Positions 7,720 to 15,107 of a DNA stretch of 25,694 nucleotides are shown here, one piece after another (the first letter of the stretch is position 1; the number at the start of each line of letters is the position of its first letter). The stretch covers positions 1 to 25,694 of the forward strand of contig JAICPP010000014.1 in assembly GCA_025929805.1 (NCBI GenBank), written 5' to 3'. Source of the DNA: Gemmatimonadales bacterium (GTDB lineage: Bacteria > Gemmatimonadota > Gemmatimonadetes > Gemmatimonadales > GWC2-71-9). A program made the translations under genes and the position numbers. The notes under the pieces are model-generated. The model saw only the letters and a program-made list of their open reading frames with translations, was not told where the DNA came from and ran no database searches.

Positions 7720-7752
7720 TTTGCGTGAAAATTCTTGGATGGGAGTTCTAAT

Positions 7753-9060
7753 GTGATTCTGAGGGTAGTCGTTCGGTGGGCCTGTTTCATTCCCGTCTTC
7801 GTAGTATTTCTGGCGCCCACGGCCGGAGCCCAGGTGCGCGATAGCGCGGCCTCGAGGAACTCCGTTCTGCTGATACCGGATGCGGTGTGGGACGGCGTGG
7901 CGGAGCAGCCCAAGCGTGGATGGGTGGTCCTCGTAGGAGGAACCCGGATCGAAGCGGTTGGACCGCCCGGACAGGTGAGCCCACCGGGAGGCGCCCAGCG
8001 GCTGGAGCTCAAGGGGGCCATTCTGATTCCGGGACTCATAGAAGGGCATTCTCACCTCTTTCTCCATCCCTACAACGAAGCCCTCTGGGACGATCAGGTC
8101 CTCCGCGAGCCGGCCGGACAGCGGATGGCCCGGGCGGTGGCGAATGCAGCGGTAACCCTGCGGGCAGGCGTCACCACCGAGCGCGATCTGGGGACGGAGG
8201 GTGTCTTCGACTATGACGTGCAACTGAAACGCTCCATCGAGCTGGGCTTGGTGCCCGGTCCCAGGGTCATTGCCGTCACCCGGGCCATCGTGGCCACTGG
8301 CAGCTACGGCCCTCGCCGGACGGACTACTCCTTTGAGCCGGGTCAGGGAGCCGAGGAGGCCTCAGGCGTCGAAGAGATCATCCGGGTGGTGCGGAGTCAG
8401 ATCGGCTACGGGGCCGACTGGATCAAGGTATACGCGGACTACCGCTGGGGCCCCAATGGTGAAACCAAGCCGACGTTTTCGCAGGAGGAGCTGAACCAGC
8501 TGGTGCAAACCGCGCACGGCAGCGGGCGGAGGGTTGCGGCACATGCCACCAGCCCCGAAGGCATGCGTCGGGCCGCGCTCGCCGGCGTGGAAACAGTCGA
8601 GCACGGTGATGAGGGAAACACTGAGGTCTTCCGACTGATGCGCCAGAAGAACGTGGCCCTGTGTCCCACGATCGCCGCGGCCGAGGCATACGCCCAATAC
8701 TTCGAAGGGTGGAAACGGAGCTCGGAGCCTGCACCCAGATCCGTAATCGATAAACGAGCGAGCTTCCGCGCCGCGCTGCAGGAGGGGGTCATCATCTGTT
8801 TCGGCGGCGACGTCGGAGTCTTCGCCCATGGAGACAACGTGCGCGAGCTCGAGGCGATGGTTGCGAACGGGATGTCCCCGCTGGCCGCCCTGCGCGCCGC
8901 GACCAGCGGGAACGCGAAAATTCTCCATCTCCCTGACCGCGGGAGGCTGGAGCGCGGATTACTGGCGGATCTGGTCGCGGTGGAGGGAGACCCGACCAGA
9001 GACATCACGGCCCTGCGACGGATTCGGATGGTCATGAAAGGCGGCGCGAGAGTGCCCTGA
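7753..9060 (+). CDS. Secreted metal-dependent amidohydrolase
   Basis: A 435-residue amidohydrolase-superfamily enzyme, closest in style to the imidazolonepropionase/prolidase-like group that hydrolyses amide bonds in small peptides or similar compounds; the substrate is unknown. The signal peptide (about 1-27) ends PTAGAQ, so it is exported. Metal ligands are visible: HSH in GLIEGHSHLF (H99/H101), the likely carbamylated lysine in DWIKVYAD, histidines in AAHATS and VEHGDEG, and the aspartate in FGGDVG. Start: GTG at 7753 has GGGAG seven bases upstream and begins directly with the signal peptide. TTG at 7735 would add six residues. All catalytic positions look intact. Confidence 0.9.
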   Translation: MILRVVVRWACFIPVFVVFLAPTAGAQVRDSAASRNSVLLIPDAVWDGVAEQPKRGWVVLVGGTRIEAVGPPGQVSPPGGAQRLELKGAILIPGLIEGHSHLFLHPYNEALWDDQVLREPAGQRMARAVANAAVTLRAGVTTERDLGTEGVFDYDVQLKRSIELGLVPGPRVIAVTRAIVATGSYGPRRTDYSFEPGQGAEEASGVEEIIRVVRSQIGYGADWIKVYADYRWGPNGETKPTFSQEELNQLVQTAHGSGRRVAAHATSPEGMRRAALAGVETVEHGDEGNTEVFRLMRQKNVALCPTIAAAEAYAQYFEGWKRSSEPAPRSVIDKRASFRAALQEGVIICFGGDVGVFAHGDNVRELEAMVANGMSPLAALRAATSGNAKILHLPDRGRLERGLLADLVAVEGDPTRDITALRRIRMVMKGGARVP

Positions 9061-9176
9061 ACCTTCTCGAAAACCGTTTCCATCTCTCGTGATACCGGTC
9101 ACTTACCCGGACACCTGCGCCGCCCATGTTGCTGCCGTAGTCTGGCAGGTCAGCAAGCTCAAACCGGGGCGGAACA

Positions 9177-10115
9177 ATGGCCAAAGAGCGAACCGGAGTC
9201 CTCGGGCTCCTCAAAAAAAGCTTCAGCGACTTCATGGCAGATGATTGCATGGATTCGGCGGCAGCGCTGTCGTACTACACCGTCTTTTCGCTGCCGGCAA
9301 TTCTGGTGCTGCTGCTCATGCTGGTCAGCTCCGTGATGGACCCCACTGATGTGCGAGGCGGGCTGGAGTCACAGATGCAGAACCTGATGGGTCCGACCGC
9401 GGGCGAGCAGGTTCGAACCATTATAGAGGAATCGGAACAGCGTCCCAGTAGCGGTTTCCTTCCCACCATTCTGGGAATTGCCGGCCTGATCTTCGGTGCG
9501 ACCGGCGCCTTTGGACAGCTTCAGAAGTCGCTCAATCGCACCTGGGATGTGGAACCGGATCCGGACCAGGGTGGGATCAAGGCGTTCCTGAGCAAGCGGG
9601 TGTTCTCGCTTGGTATCATCCTGGTGATCGCGTTCATGCTCCTGGTGTCTCTGGTGATCAGCGCGGCGCTCTCCGGGCTGGGCGACCGGCTTGAGTCGTT
9701 CCTCCCCTCCGTTCTTTCCGAGCCGGTGCTCCACGGGCTCAATCTGGTAGTGTCACTCGCGGCCATAACGCTCCTCTTTGGGGCCATGTTCAAGGTGCTC
9801 CCGGACGCAAAGATCTCCTGGCGCAGCGTGTGGGTTGGTGCGGCATTCACAGCCGTGCTCTTCGTGATCGGCAAGTTTGTGATCGGGTTTTACCTGGGAA
9901 GGAGCAATCCAGGCGAGGCGTACGGCGCTGCCGGGTCGCTGGCGGTCCTGCTACTCTGGGTTTACTACTCGTCGATCATCGTGCTGTTCGGGGCGGAGTT
10001 TACCGAGACCTGGGCCCAGGAGCGGCGGGGGGAGACTATCGAGCCGGAGCCCGGTGCAATTCGAGTGAAACGCGAAAAGCAGCGGATCGAGGGCTCCGCC
10101 CCCCGACCCGCTTAA
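9177..10115 (+). CDS. YihY/UPF0761-type inner-membrane protein
   Basis: A 312-residue polytopic membrane protein of the YihY/BrkB family (formerly annotated as ribonuclease BN). About six membrane helices are visible, including segments near 30-50, 95-115, 140-165, 180-205, 215-240 and 250-275. The DSAAALSYYTVFSLPAIL opening and the GAAGSLAVLLLWVYYSSIIVLFGAEFT segment are hallmark family sequences. The C-terminus is a charged cytoplasmic tail. ATG 9177-9179 has a purine-rich GGGGCGGA upstream. The molecular function of the family is not established. It converges with the glycine-zipper lipoprotein gene; the two stops are 23 bp apart. Confidence 0.93.
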   Translation: MAKERTGVLGLLKKSFSDFMADDCMDSAAALSYYTVFSLPAILVLLLMLVSSVMDPTDVRGGLESQMQNLMGPTAGEQVRTIIEESEQRPSSGFLPTILGIAGLIFGATGAFGQLQKSLNRTWDVEPDPDQGGIKAFLSKRVFSLGIILVIAFMLLVSLVISAALSGLGDRLESFLPSVLSEPVLHGLNLVVSLAAITLLFGAMFKVLPDAKISWRSVWVGAAFTAVLFVIGKFVIGFYLGRSNPGEAYGAAGSLAVLLLWVYYSSIIVLFGAEFTETWAQERRGETIEPEPGAIRVKREKQRIEGSAPRPA

Positions 10116-10138
10116 GACTAGATACCTGAGTTGCGCAC

Positions 10139-11257
10139 CTACGGCGCCACTAGTGGCGCCGTAAGCACGAAGACAACCGGGGTCTTGGCTTTCACCACCA
10201 CGTCCCGGGTGGCCGTCTGGTCTGCCACCACGGCTCCTGCGGCAGCCCCGGCCACCCCGCCGATCACCGCGCCTCTGGTGTTCCCGCCGATGACTCGACC
10301 GAGGACGGCACCGGCTGCGGCACCTCCACCAACCTTGGCCACTTCACTCCCGCCCACTCCACGTCCGCGAAGCTCCCGCGGCACCGGGCGGACCTCCGCC
10401 TTCACCGGCAACAACTGTCCTTCGATCTCGAACCCGTTGACGTCCAGGGCCAGGCGGCCCTGCGAGTTCTTGGAACGGGCCGGCCGAATTCGAGTGACGG
10501 TGAACTGGACCGGGGTGCCCGCAGCGACGAGGGTGCGTCCATCCGGCCCCTTCACGTTCTGCATGACGTGAGCCGAGACGATCTGGCCAGCGGTGTCGCG
10601 CCGCGAGGTGATCGAATCATTCAGCGAGGCATGGATCTCGGTGCCGATCGGCAGCGTCCGAGCCGCCACGTTGGCTTTCGGGGCGGAGGCAACCATGGTG
10701 TCGGTTGGCGGTGTCGAAGTCGTGTCCACGGCTCCCGCGGCCAGGGTGTCTGGCCTGGGCCTGGTCCCAGCCGTACTGTCCGTTCTTCGAGGGGACACGG
10801 CCTCCGGAGCCGGCGGGGAGGTCACCGGCGGGGAGGTCTCCACCGTCGAGATCGTGTCCGGGGATGGGTTCACAGTATCTGTCTGGGGAGGGAGCGTACG
10901 GCTGGCGGCCACGCTGTCGCTGCTTGGTCTGGTGTCGGGAGCACCCGCTGCTGCGGCGTACCCTTGTGCTGCTGTATCAGCAGGCGGCTTGACTGCCTTT
11001 GGGACCCGGGCCGTAGTGCGGCGTTGGGCCGGTCGAGTAGTCTTGGTTGGCCGCGGCCCGGTCTGCTGCTCAGCCGGGGACACCCGGGCCTCGCTCCGCG
11101 ATGACAGGGTGATCGAGGTGTCTCTGCGTGTGACTGTATCGGGCAGCGTCAGGTCTGCTTGACCCCCCGCAGTGTCGGTCATGGCGACCTGCCGCTCTCG
11201 GGGCTCAGAGCAGGCCAGGGTGGCCGCGCCGGTAAGTACCATGAAGAACCGCTGCAT
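10139..11257 (-). CDS. Lipoprotein with Pro/Thr linker and C-terminal glycine zipper
   Basis: A 372-residue protein of unknown function. A short signal peptide ends TLAC, so Cys16 is probably lipidated. A long low-complexity region (about 20-195) follows, rich in Thr, Pro, Asp and Ala with recurring DT and PDT. A folded domain (about 200-300) begins LPIGTEIHASLNDSITS, which looks like a beta-rich domain. After it a glycine-zipper stretch (about 303-345, with GGGAAAGAV and GGVAGAAAGAV) resembles membrane-associating zippers of surface antigens. The stop codon is inside the palindrome at 10140-10163. It is divergent from the FG-GAP gene at 11507; the 249-bp gap between them showed no clear promoter. 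It probably spans or decorates the envelope. Confidence 0.8.
   Translation of the reverse strand: MQRFFMVLTGAATLACSEPRERQVAMTDTAGGQADLTLPDTVTRRDTSITLSSRSEARVSPAEQQTGPRPTKTTRPAQRRTTARVPKAVKPPADTAAQGYAAAAGAPDTRPSSDSVAASRTLPPQTDTVNPSPDTISTVETSPPVTSPPAPEAVSPRRTDSTAGTRPRPDTLAAGAVDTTSTPPTDTMVASAPKANVAARTLPIGTEIHASLNDSITSRRDTAGQIVSAHVMQNVKGPDGRTLVAAGTPVQFTVTRIRPARSKNSQGRLALDVNGFEIEGQLLPVKAEVRPVPRELRGRGVGGSEVAKVGGGAAAGAVLGRVIGGNTRGAVIGGVAGAAAGAVVADQTATRDVVVKAKTPVVFVLTAPLVAP
10140..10163. terminator. Perfect 24-bp palindrome between convergent genes
   Basis: The arm TACGGCGCCACT (10140-10151) is followed with no gap by its exact reverse complement (10152-10163). It lies 24 bp after the stop of the YihY-type gene and covers the last codons and TAG stop of the convergent lipoprotein gene. 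RNA from either strand could form a GC-rich hairpin, so a bidirectional terminator is the simplest reading. There is no U-tract on either side, so a protein-binding site is the alternative. Confidence 0.5.
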
Positions 11258-11506
11258 CGTTCCTCCCAGAACGAAACCTAGACCGTGCAGTCTTCCACCC
11301 CCGAAGTCGCGGTTCTGTGTGGTGGCTCACGATTTCTGGATGTGACTGGAACCTGTTACGCGAATGTGCCGTAGGGCTTTCCCAGTGTCCCAGCTCCCTT
11401 GGTCGTGATGCCCGCCCCCTTGGCAAGAGCGAAGGTGCTCACGGTCAACAGTCCGAGTTAGATTCGCTGACATCGTTCAATGGTCTCGAGCCTTCAGGAT
11501 GCTCCT

Positions 11507-13945
11507 ATGCGCCGCGTATTGTCTCTCCTCTCTCTGAGCTTGCTACCCTTCCTCAGCCCGACGGCCCTCATGGGCCAATCGCGCCCACCAGGTGCCGCAC
11601 CGATCTCCATGGCAATCGGTTTCGGCAGTGCCGTGGCCATATCCGGCGACGAAATACTGATCGGGCGTCCAGGTCAGGTGCTGGGCTTTCCCATGCCGGC
11701 TTCGCAAACCGGGGCGGTATACATCTTCCGGCGTGGGCCCGGTGGAGGGTGGGCACAAACTGCGACCGCCACGGCCAGCGGTTTGACCATCCAGGATGGC
11801 TTTGGTACGGCAATCTCGGTGGACGGAAATCTCATGGCGGTCGGTGCTCCCGGAACTTCGGAAGAGCGGGGCGCCGTGTACGTGTTCGAGCGGGAGGCAA
11901 GCGCCCGGTGGGTCGAGCGCGCCAGGCTCACCGCTGCTTCATCCGCTGCCGGAGACCGGCTTGGCCGCGCGGTGGCACTCAGGGGAGGCGTGCTTCTGGC
12001 CGGCTCCCCCGGCAAGGAAGATCGTCCAGGCCGAGTGGTAGTCTTCACCCGGGGCGGGAACTCATGGACGGAGCAGGGTACGCTGGTGGGGTCGTCGGCC
12101 GATCCCAAGGAGCGGTTTGGTATTGCCGTTGCCCTGACCAACCAGCATGCGCTGGTCGGTGCACCAGGACAGGTCTTTGGGGACTCGGCCGGAGCCGGCC
12201 GTGCTGTGGTTTTCCGGCGCAGTGGAGACACTTGGGTCAAGGAGAGCGTCCTCGGCGCGCAGGAGCGCGGTTCGGTTCGCGGACTCGGGGCGGCAGTCCT
12301 CCTGAGCGCGGGGGAGGCGTACGTGTCGGCCCCAGGGAGTGATAATCTCGCTGGCTCCGTCCTTGTGTTTCGCAGCTCCGGTGGCGGCAGTTGGCAGCAG
12401 GCGAGCAAACTCCAAGCAGGCACCCGAGAACATCCGGCATTTTTCGGTGGAGCATTGGCCCGCGATGGCCAGGACCTCTTGATCGGCGCCCCGTTCGCCA
12501 ACCAGGGCATCGGTGTAGTGCACGTCTTTCGGCGGGATGGCTCCGAATGGAAGGAGTCGCAAAAGCTCACCACGCCTGGCGTCGGCCCGAGCACCCAGTT
12601 CGGGGCCGCTCTTGCGGTTTCTCGGGGAGTGGCCGCAGCCGGTGCTCCGCAGGCCGACTACTTCGAGGGATCGGTGCTTATCTACCAGAAGGATCGGACC
12701 GGGGAATGGCGTTCGAGTGGCACAGCGGTGGACAGTGCCGACGCCGACTTACCAGCCGTAACCGGGCGTGAGGCAAAGTGTGAGGGGGGAAAGGCCAAGG
12801 CCTTCGACTGCCGGGACGCCGATCTTGTCTCTTTCCTCCCGGTGAGCGCAGTTGGTGGCAAGCGGGGGGTGCTGCTGAACGACCTGTGGGGCTGGACCGA
12901 CAGTGTAACCAAGCGGGAGTTCGCCCTAGTCGGTCGGACAGATGGGACGGCTTTCGTCGAGGTAACCGATCCGGCCAACCCCAAATACCTCGGATACCTC
13001 CCGCTGCACGCGGGGGCTCGGTCCAACATTTGGCGGGGCATCAAGGTTTACAAGAACCACGCATACATCGTGGCGGATGGCGCCGGTCCGCATGGCATGC
13101 AGGTGTTCGACCTCACCCAGTTACGCAACGTGCAGAAGCCGCCGGTCCGGTTCGAAGAGACCGCGCACTACGATCGAATCCATAGCGCCCACACGATCGC
13201 CATCAACGAGAAGAGTGGTTTTGCTTATCCCGTGGGAAACAGTATGGGAGGGGAAACCTGTGGGGGTGCGCTGCATATGATCGACATCCGCGACCCGGCA
13301 CGCCCCAAGTTCGCGGGTTGTTACGCGGACCCATCCACCGGCAGGGCACGCACCGGCTATACCCACGAGTCGCAGTGCGTGATCTATCACGGACCAGACG
13401 AGCAGCACAATGGCAGGGAGATCTGCTTCAACGCTTCGGAGACCGCGGTGGGCATTGCGGATGTGACCGACAAGCGGCGACCCAAACCGATCAGTGTGGC
13501 CAGCTACCCCAGTGTGGGCTATACCCATCAAGGATGGCTCAGCGATGACCACCGGTATTTCTACCTGAATGATGAGCTGGACGAGCTGGAGGGCCACGCG
13601 CCCAAGACCCGAACCCTGGTGTTCGATATAAGCGACCTCGATGACCCCGTCGTCGCCAAGGAGTTCTTCGGGACCACCGCTGCAACCGACCACAATTTGT
13701 ACGTGCGCGGCAACTACATGTACCAGTCCAACTATGTTGCCGGTCTCCGGGTGATCGACATCAAAGACCCAGTCAATCCGGTGGAGGTCGGATTCTTCGA
13801 TACCGTGCCTGTTGGAGAGAATGCTCCTGGATTTGCCGGCAGCTGGACCAACTTTCCCTTTTTCAAGAGCGGTGTGGTAGCGGTCAGCAGTATGCGGGAA
13901 GGGCTGTTCATGATCAGATATCGGCCGCAGACATTGGTGCCGTAG
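11507..13945 (+). CDS. Secreted double propeller: FG-GAP repeats plus choice-of-anchor B (LVIVD) domain
   Basis: An 812-residue exported protein. The signal peptide (about 1-24) ends TALMGQ. About 35-400 hold roughly seven FG-GAP-type repeats (pattern FG.A.....L.VGAPG....G.VYVF.R), consistent with a seven-bladed propeller. A Cys-containing linker (ECGGKAKAFDC-like) leads to the C-terminal domain (about 440-812). There, VEVTDPANPKYLGYLP, LHMIDIRDPARPKFAG, IADVTDKRRPKPI and LRVIDIKDPVNPVEVG are LVIVD repeats of the choice-of-anchor B family. The start ATG at 11507 has AGGA upstream and begins the signal peptide; an earlier GTG/ATG option adds nine residues. It probably heads a three-gene set of exported propeller proteins. 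Its ligand is unknown. Confidence 0.9.
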   Translation: MRRVLSLLSLSLLPFLSPTALMGQSRPPGAAPISMAIGFGSAVAISGDEILIGRPGQVLGFPMPASQTGAVYIFRRGPGGGWAQTATATASGLTIQDGFGTAISVDGNLMAVGAPGTSEERGAVYVFEREASARWVERARLTAASSAAGDRLGRAVALRGGVLLAGSPGKEDRPGRVVVFTRGGNSWTEQGTLVGSSADPKERFGIAVALTNQHALVGAPGQVFGDSAGAGRAVVFRRSGDTWVKESVLGAQERGSVRGLGAAVLLSAGEAYVSAPGSDNLAGSVLVFRSSGGGSWQQASKLQAGTREHPAFFGGALARDGQDLLIGAPFANQGIGVVHVFRRDGSEWKESQKLTTPGVGPSTQFGAALAVSRGVAAAGAPQADYFEGSVLIYQKDRTGEWRSSGTAVDSADADLPAVTGREAKCEGGKAKAFDCRDADLVSFLPVSAVGGKRGVLLNDLWGWTDSVTKREFALVGRTDGTAFVEVTDPANPKYLGYLPLHAGARSNIWRGIKVYKNHAYIVADGAGPHGMQVFDLTQLRNVQKPPVRFEETAHYDRIHSAHTIAINEKSGFAYPVGNSMGGETCGGALHMIDIRDPARPKFAGCYADPSTGRARTGYTHESQCVIYHGPDEQHNGREICFNASETAVGIADVTDKRRPKPISVASYPSVGYTHQGWLSDDHRYFYLNDELDELEGHAPKTRTLVFDISDLDDPVVAKEFFGTTAATDHNLYVRGNYMYQSNYVAGLRVIDIKDPVNPVEVGFFDTVPVGENAPGFAGSWTNFPFFKSGVVAVSSMREGLFMIRYRPQTLVP

Positions 13946-13952
13946 GTTGGAG

Positions 13953-15107
13953 ATGCCCCCGGCGTACCGGCCCCGAAATGTCATTGCGAGGGAGGTGAGC
14001 CGGATCGAGAGATCCTTCGCTCCGCTCAGGATGACAGCGCTCTCAGTTGGTGTACTTGCCCAAGTGACAGCCGGTCAGATCGCCGCGCAGGCACGTCTCT
14101 ACGTCGCCAATCAGGACGACGCCACCGTTTCCATTATAGATGCCGGCTCCCGCAAGCTGGTCGAGACGGTGGATCTCAGACGCTATGGTTTTGCCGACAA
14201 CGCAAAACCGCATCACGTGCAGGTGGAGCCGGACGGTAGCGCGTGGTACGTAACGCTCATCGGCGCGGGGAAGGTGGCAAAGCTGGATCGCTCCAATAAG
14301 CTGCTCGGCAGCACCGATCTCGAGGTCCCCGGGTTGATGACTCTGCATCCTACTCAGGACCTCATGTTCGTGGGCCGGTCCATGAGCGCAGTGAATCCGC
14401 CTCCCCGAATGGCGGTAATCCGCCGCTCCGACATGCGGCTCGTGGACGAGATCGATCTCCTCTTCCCCCGGCCGCACGGCATAGTCACCCACCCGAACGG
14501 GCAGCGAGTGTATGTGGCGAGTCTTGGCACCAACCAGCTTGCGAGCGTTGGGGCGGCTGAGGGCGAGGTCCAGTTGATCGATGTGCCTGGCCAGGCTCAT
14601 GGATTCGTGCAGGCCGCAGTTTCCCCCGACGGACGTTGGCTCGCAGTCACCGCCGAGCTCACCGATCAACTGATGATCTTCGACCTGAGCGATCCGACAA
14701 TGCCCAAGCTGGCCCAGACCCTCCAGCTCCCGGACGGGCCATTCGAGCCGATGTTCACTGGAGGGGGGCGTTGGATCTTTGTGACCTGTCTGAGCGCCAA
14801 TCGGGTTGCGGTGGTGGATACAAAGAACTGGAAAGTCATCAGCGTTCTGGAGCACAAGTCTTTTGCCCAGCCGCATGGCATAGCCCTGTCTCCGGACGGA
14901 CAATACTTCTTCATCAGCAACCGCCATCAGCTCGGTGGCGCCCATCAGCATCAGGGTGGAAAGCCCACCGGCAAAGGAACGGTGGTGGCCATCTGTGCTG
15001 CCACGCGAGCCCCGGTCAACGCGCTCCCGGTGGGTAACTACGCCGCCGGCATGGGAACACCACTCAAAGTTGGAAAGGCCATTCCCCCGCCGGGCTCGTG
15101 CCACTGA
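13953..15107 (+). CDS. Exported YVTN-type beta-propeller protein
   Basis: A 384-residue seven-bladed-propeller type protein. Repeats such as ARLYVANQDDATVSIID, GIVTHPNGQRVYVAS, AAVSPDGRWLAVTAE and GIALSPDGQYFFISN are YVTN/NHL-like. The start is uncertain. ATG 13953 has AGG six bases upstream and would couple to the previous stop. ATG 14031 gives a shorter protein beginning MTALSVGVLAQ, a weak signal-peptide core ending AAQA. The first 28 codons of the longer version are encoded by a dispersed repeat (13977-14036). The C-terminus is Gly/His-rich with a late Cys (PPPGSCH). It overlaps the next gene by 10 bp, so the two are translationally coupled. The ligand is unknown. Confidence 0.85.
   Translation: MPPAYRPRNVIAREVSRIERSFAPLRMTALSVGVLAQVTAGQIAAQARLYVANQDDATVSIIDAGSRKLVETVDLRRYGFADNAKPHHVQVEPDGSAWYVTLIGAGKVAKLDRSNKLLGSTDLEVPGLMTLHPTQDLMFVGRSMSAVNPPPRMAVIRRSDMRLVDEIDLLFPRPHGIVTHPNGQRVYVASLGTNQLASVGAAEGEVQLIDVPGQAHGFVQAAVSPDGRWLAVTAELTDQLMIFDLSDPTMPKLAQTLQLPDGPFEPMFTGGGRWIFVTCLSANRVAVVDTKNWKVISVLEHKSFAQPHGIALSPDGQYFFISNRHQLGGAHQHQGGKPTGKGTVVAICAATRAPVNALPVGNYAAGMGTPLKVGKAIPPPGSCH
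13977..14036. repeat. REP-like dispersed repeat at the 5' end of the YVTN gene
   Basis: TGTCATTGCGAGGGAGGTGA at the left and CCTTCGCTCCGCTCAGGATG at the right are the two ends of a common bacterial palindromic repeat type. The right end shares CTCAGGATGACAGC exactly (on the opposite strand) with the element in lhr at 4668-4781. It contains or encodes the N-terminus of the YVTN propeller gene, including a possible start codon at 14031. Confidence 0.7.

Noticed and set aside
7393..8223. Minus-strand open frame of 276 codons between the toxin and the amidohydrolase
   Set aside because: It covers the 3' half of the RES gene and the 5' part of the amidohydrolase, both firmly identified on the plus strand.
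11391..11450. TTGGCA...GGTGCT stretch as a possible fourth sigma-54 promoter
   Set aside because: The spacing between GG and GC is 12, not 10, so it does not fit the RpoN pattern.
13121..13984. Minus-strand open frame of 287 codons
   Set aside because: It is antisense to the LVIVD domain of the double propeller, which is well supported on the plus strand.
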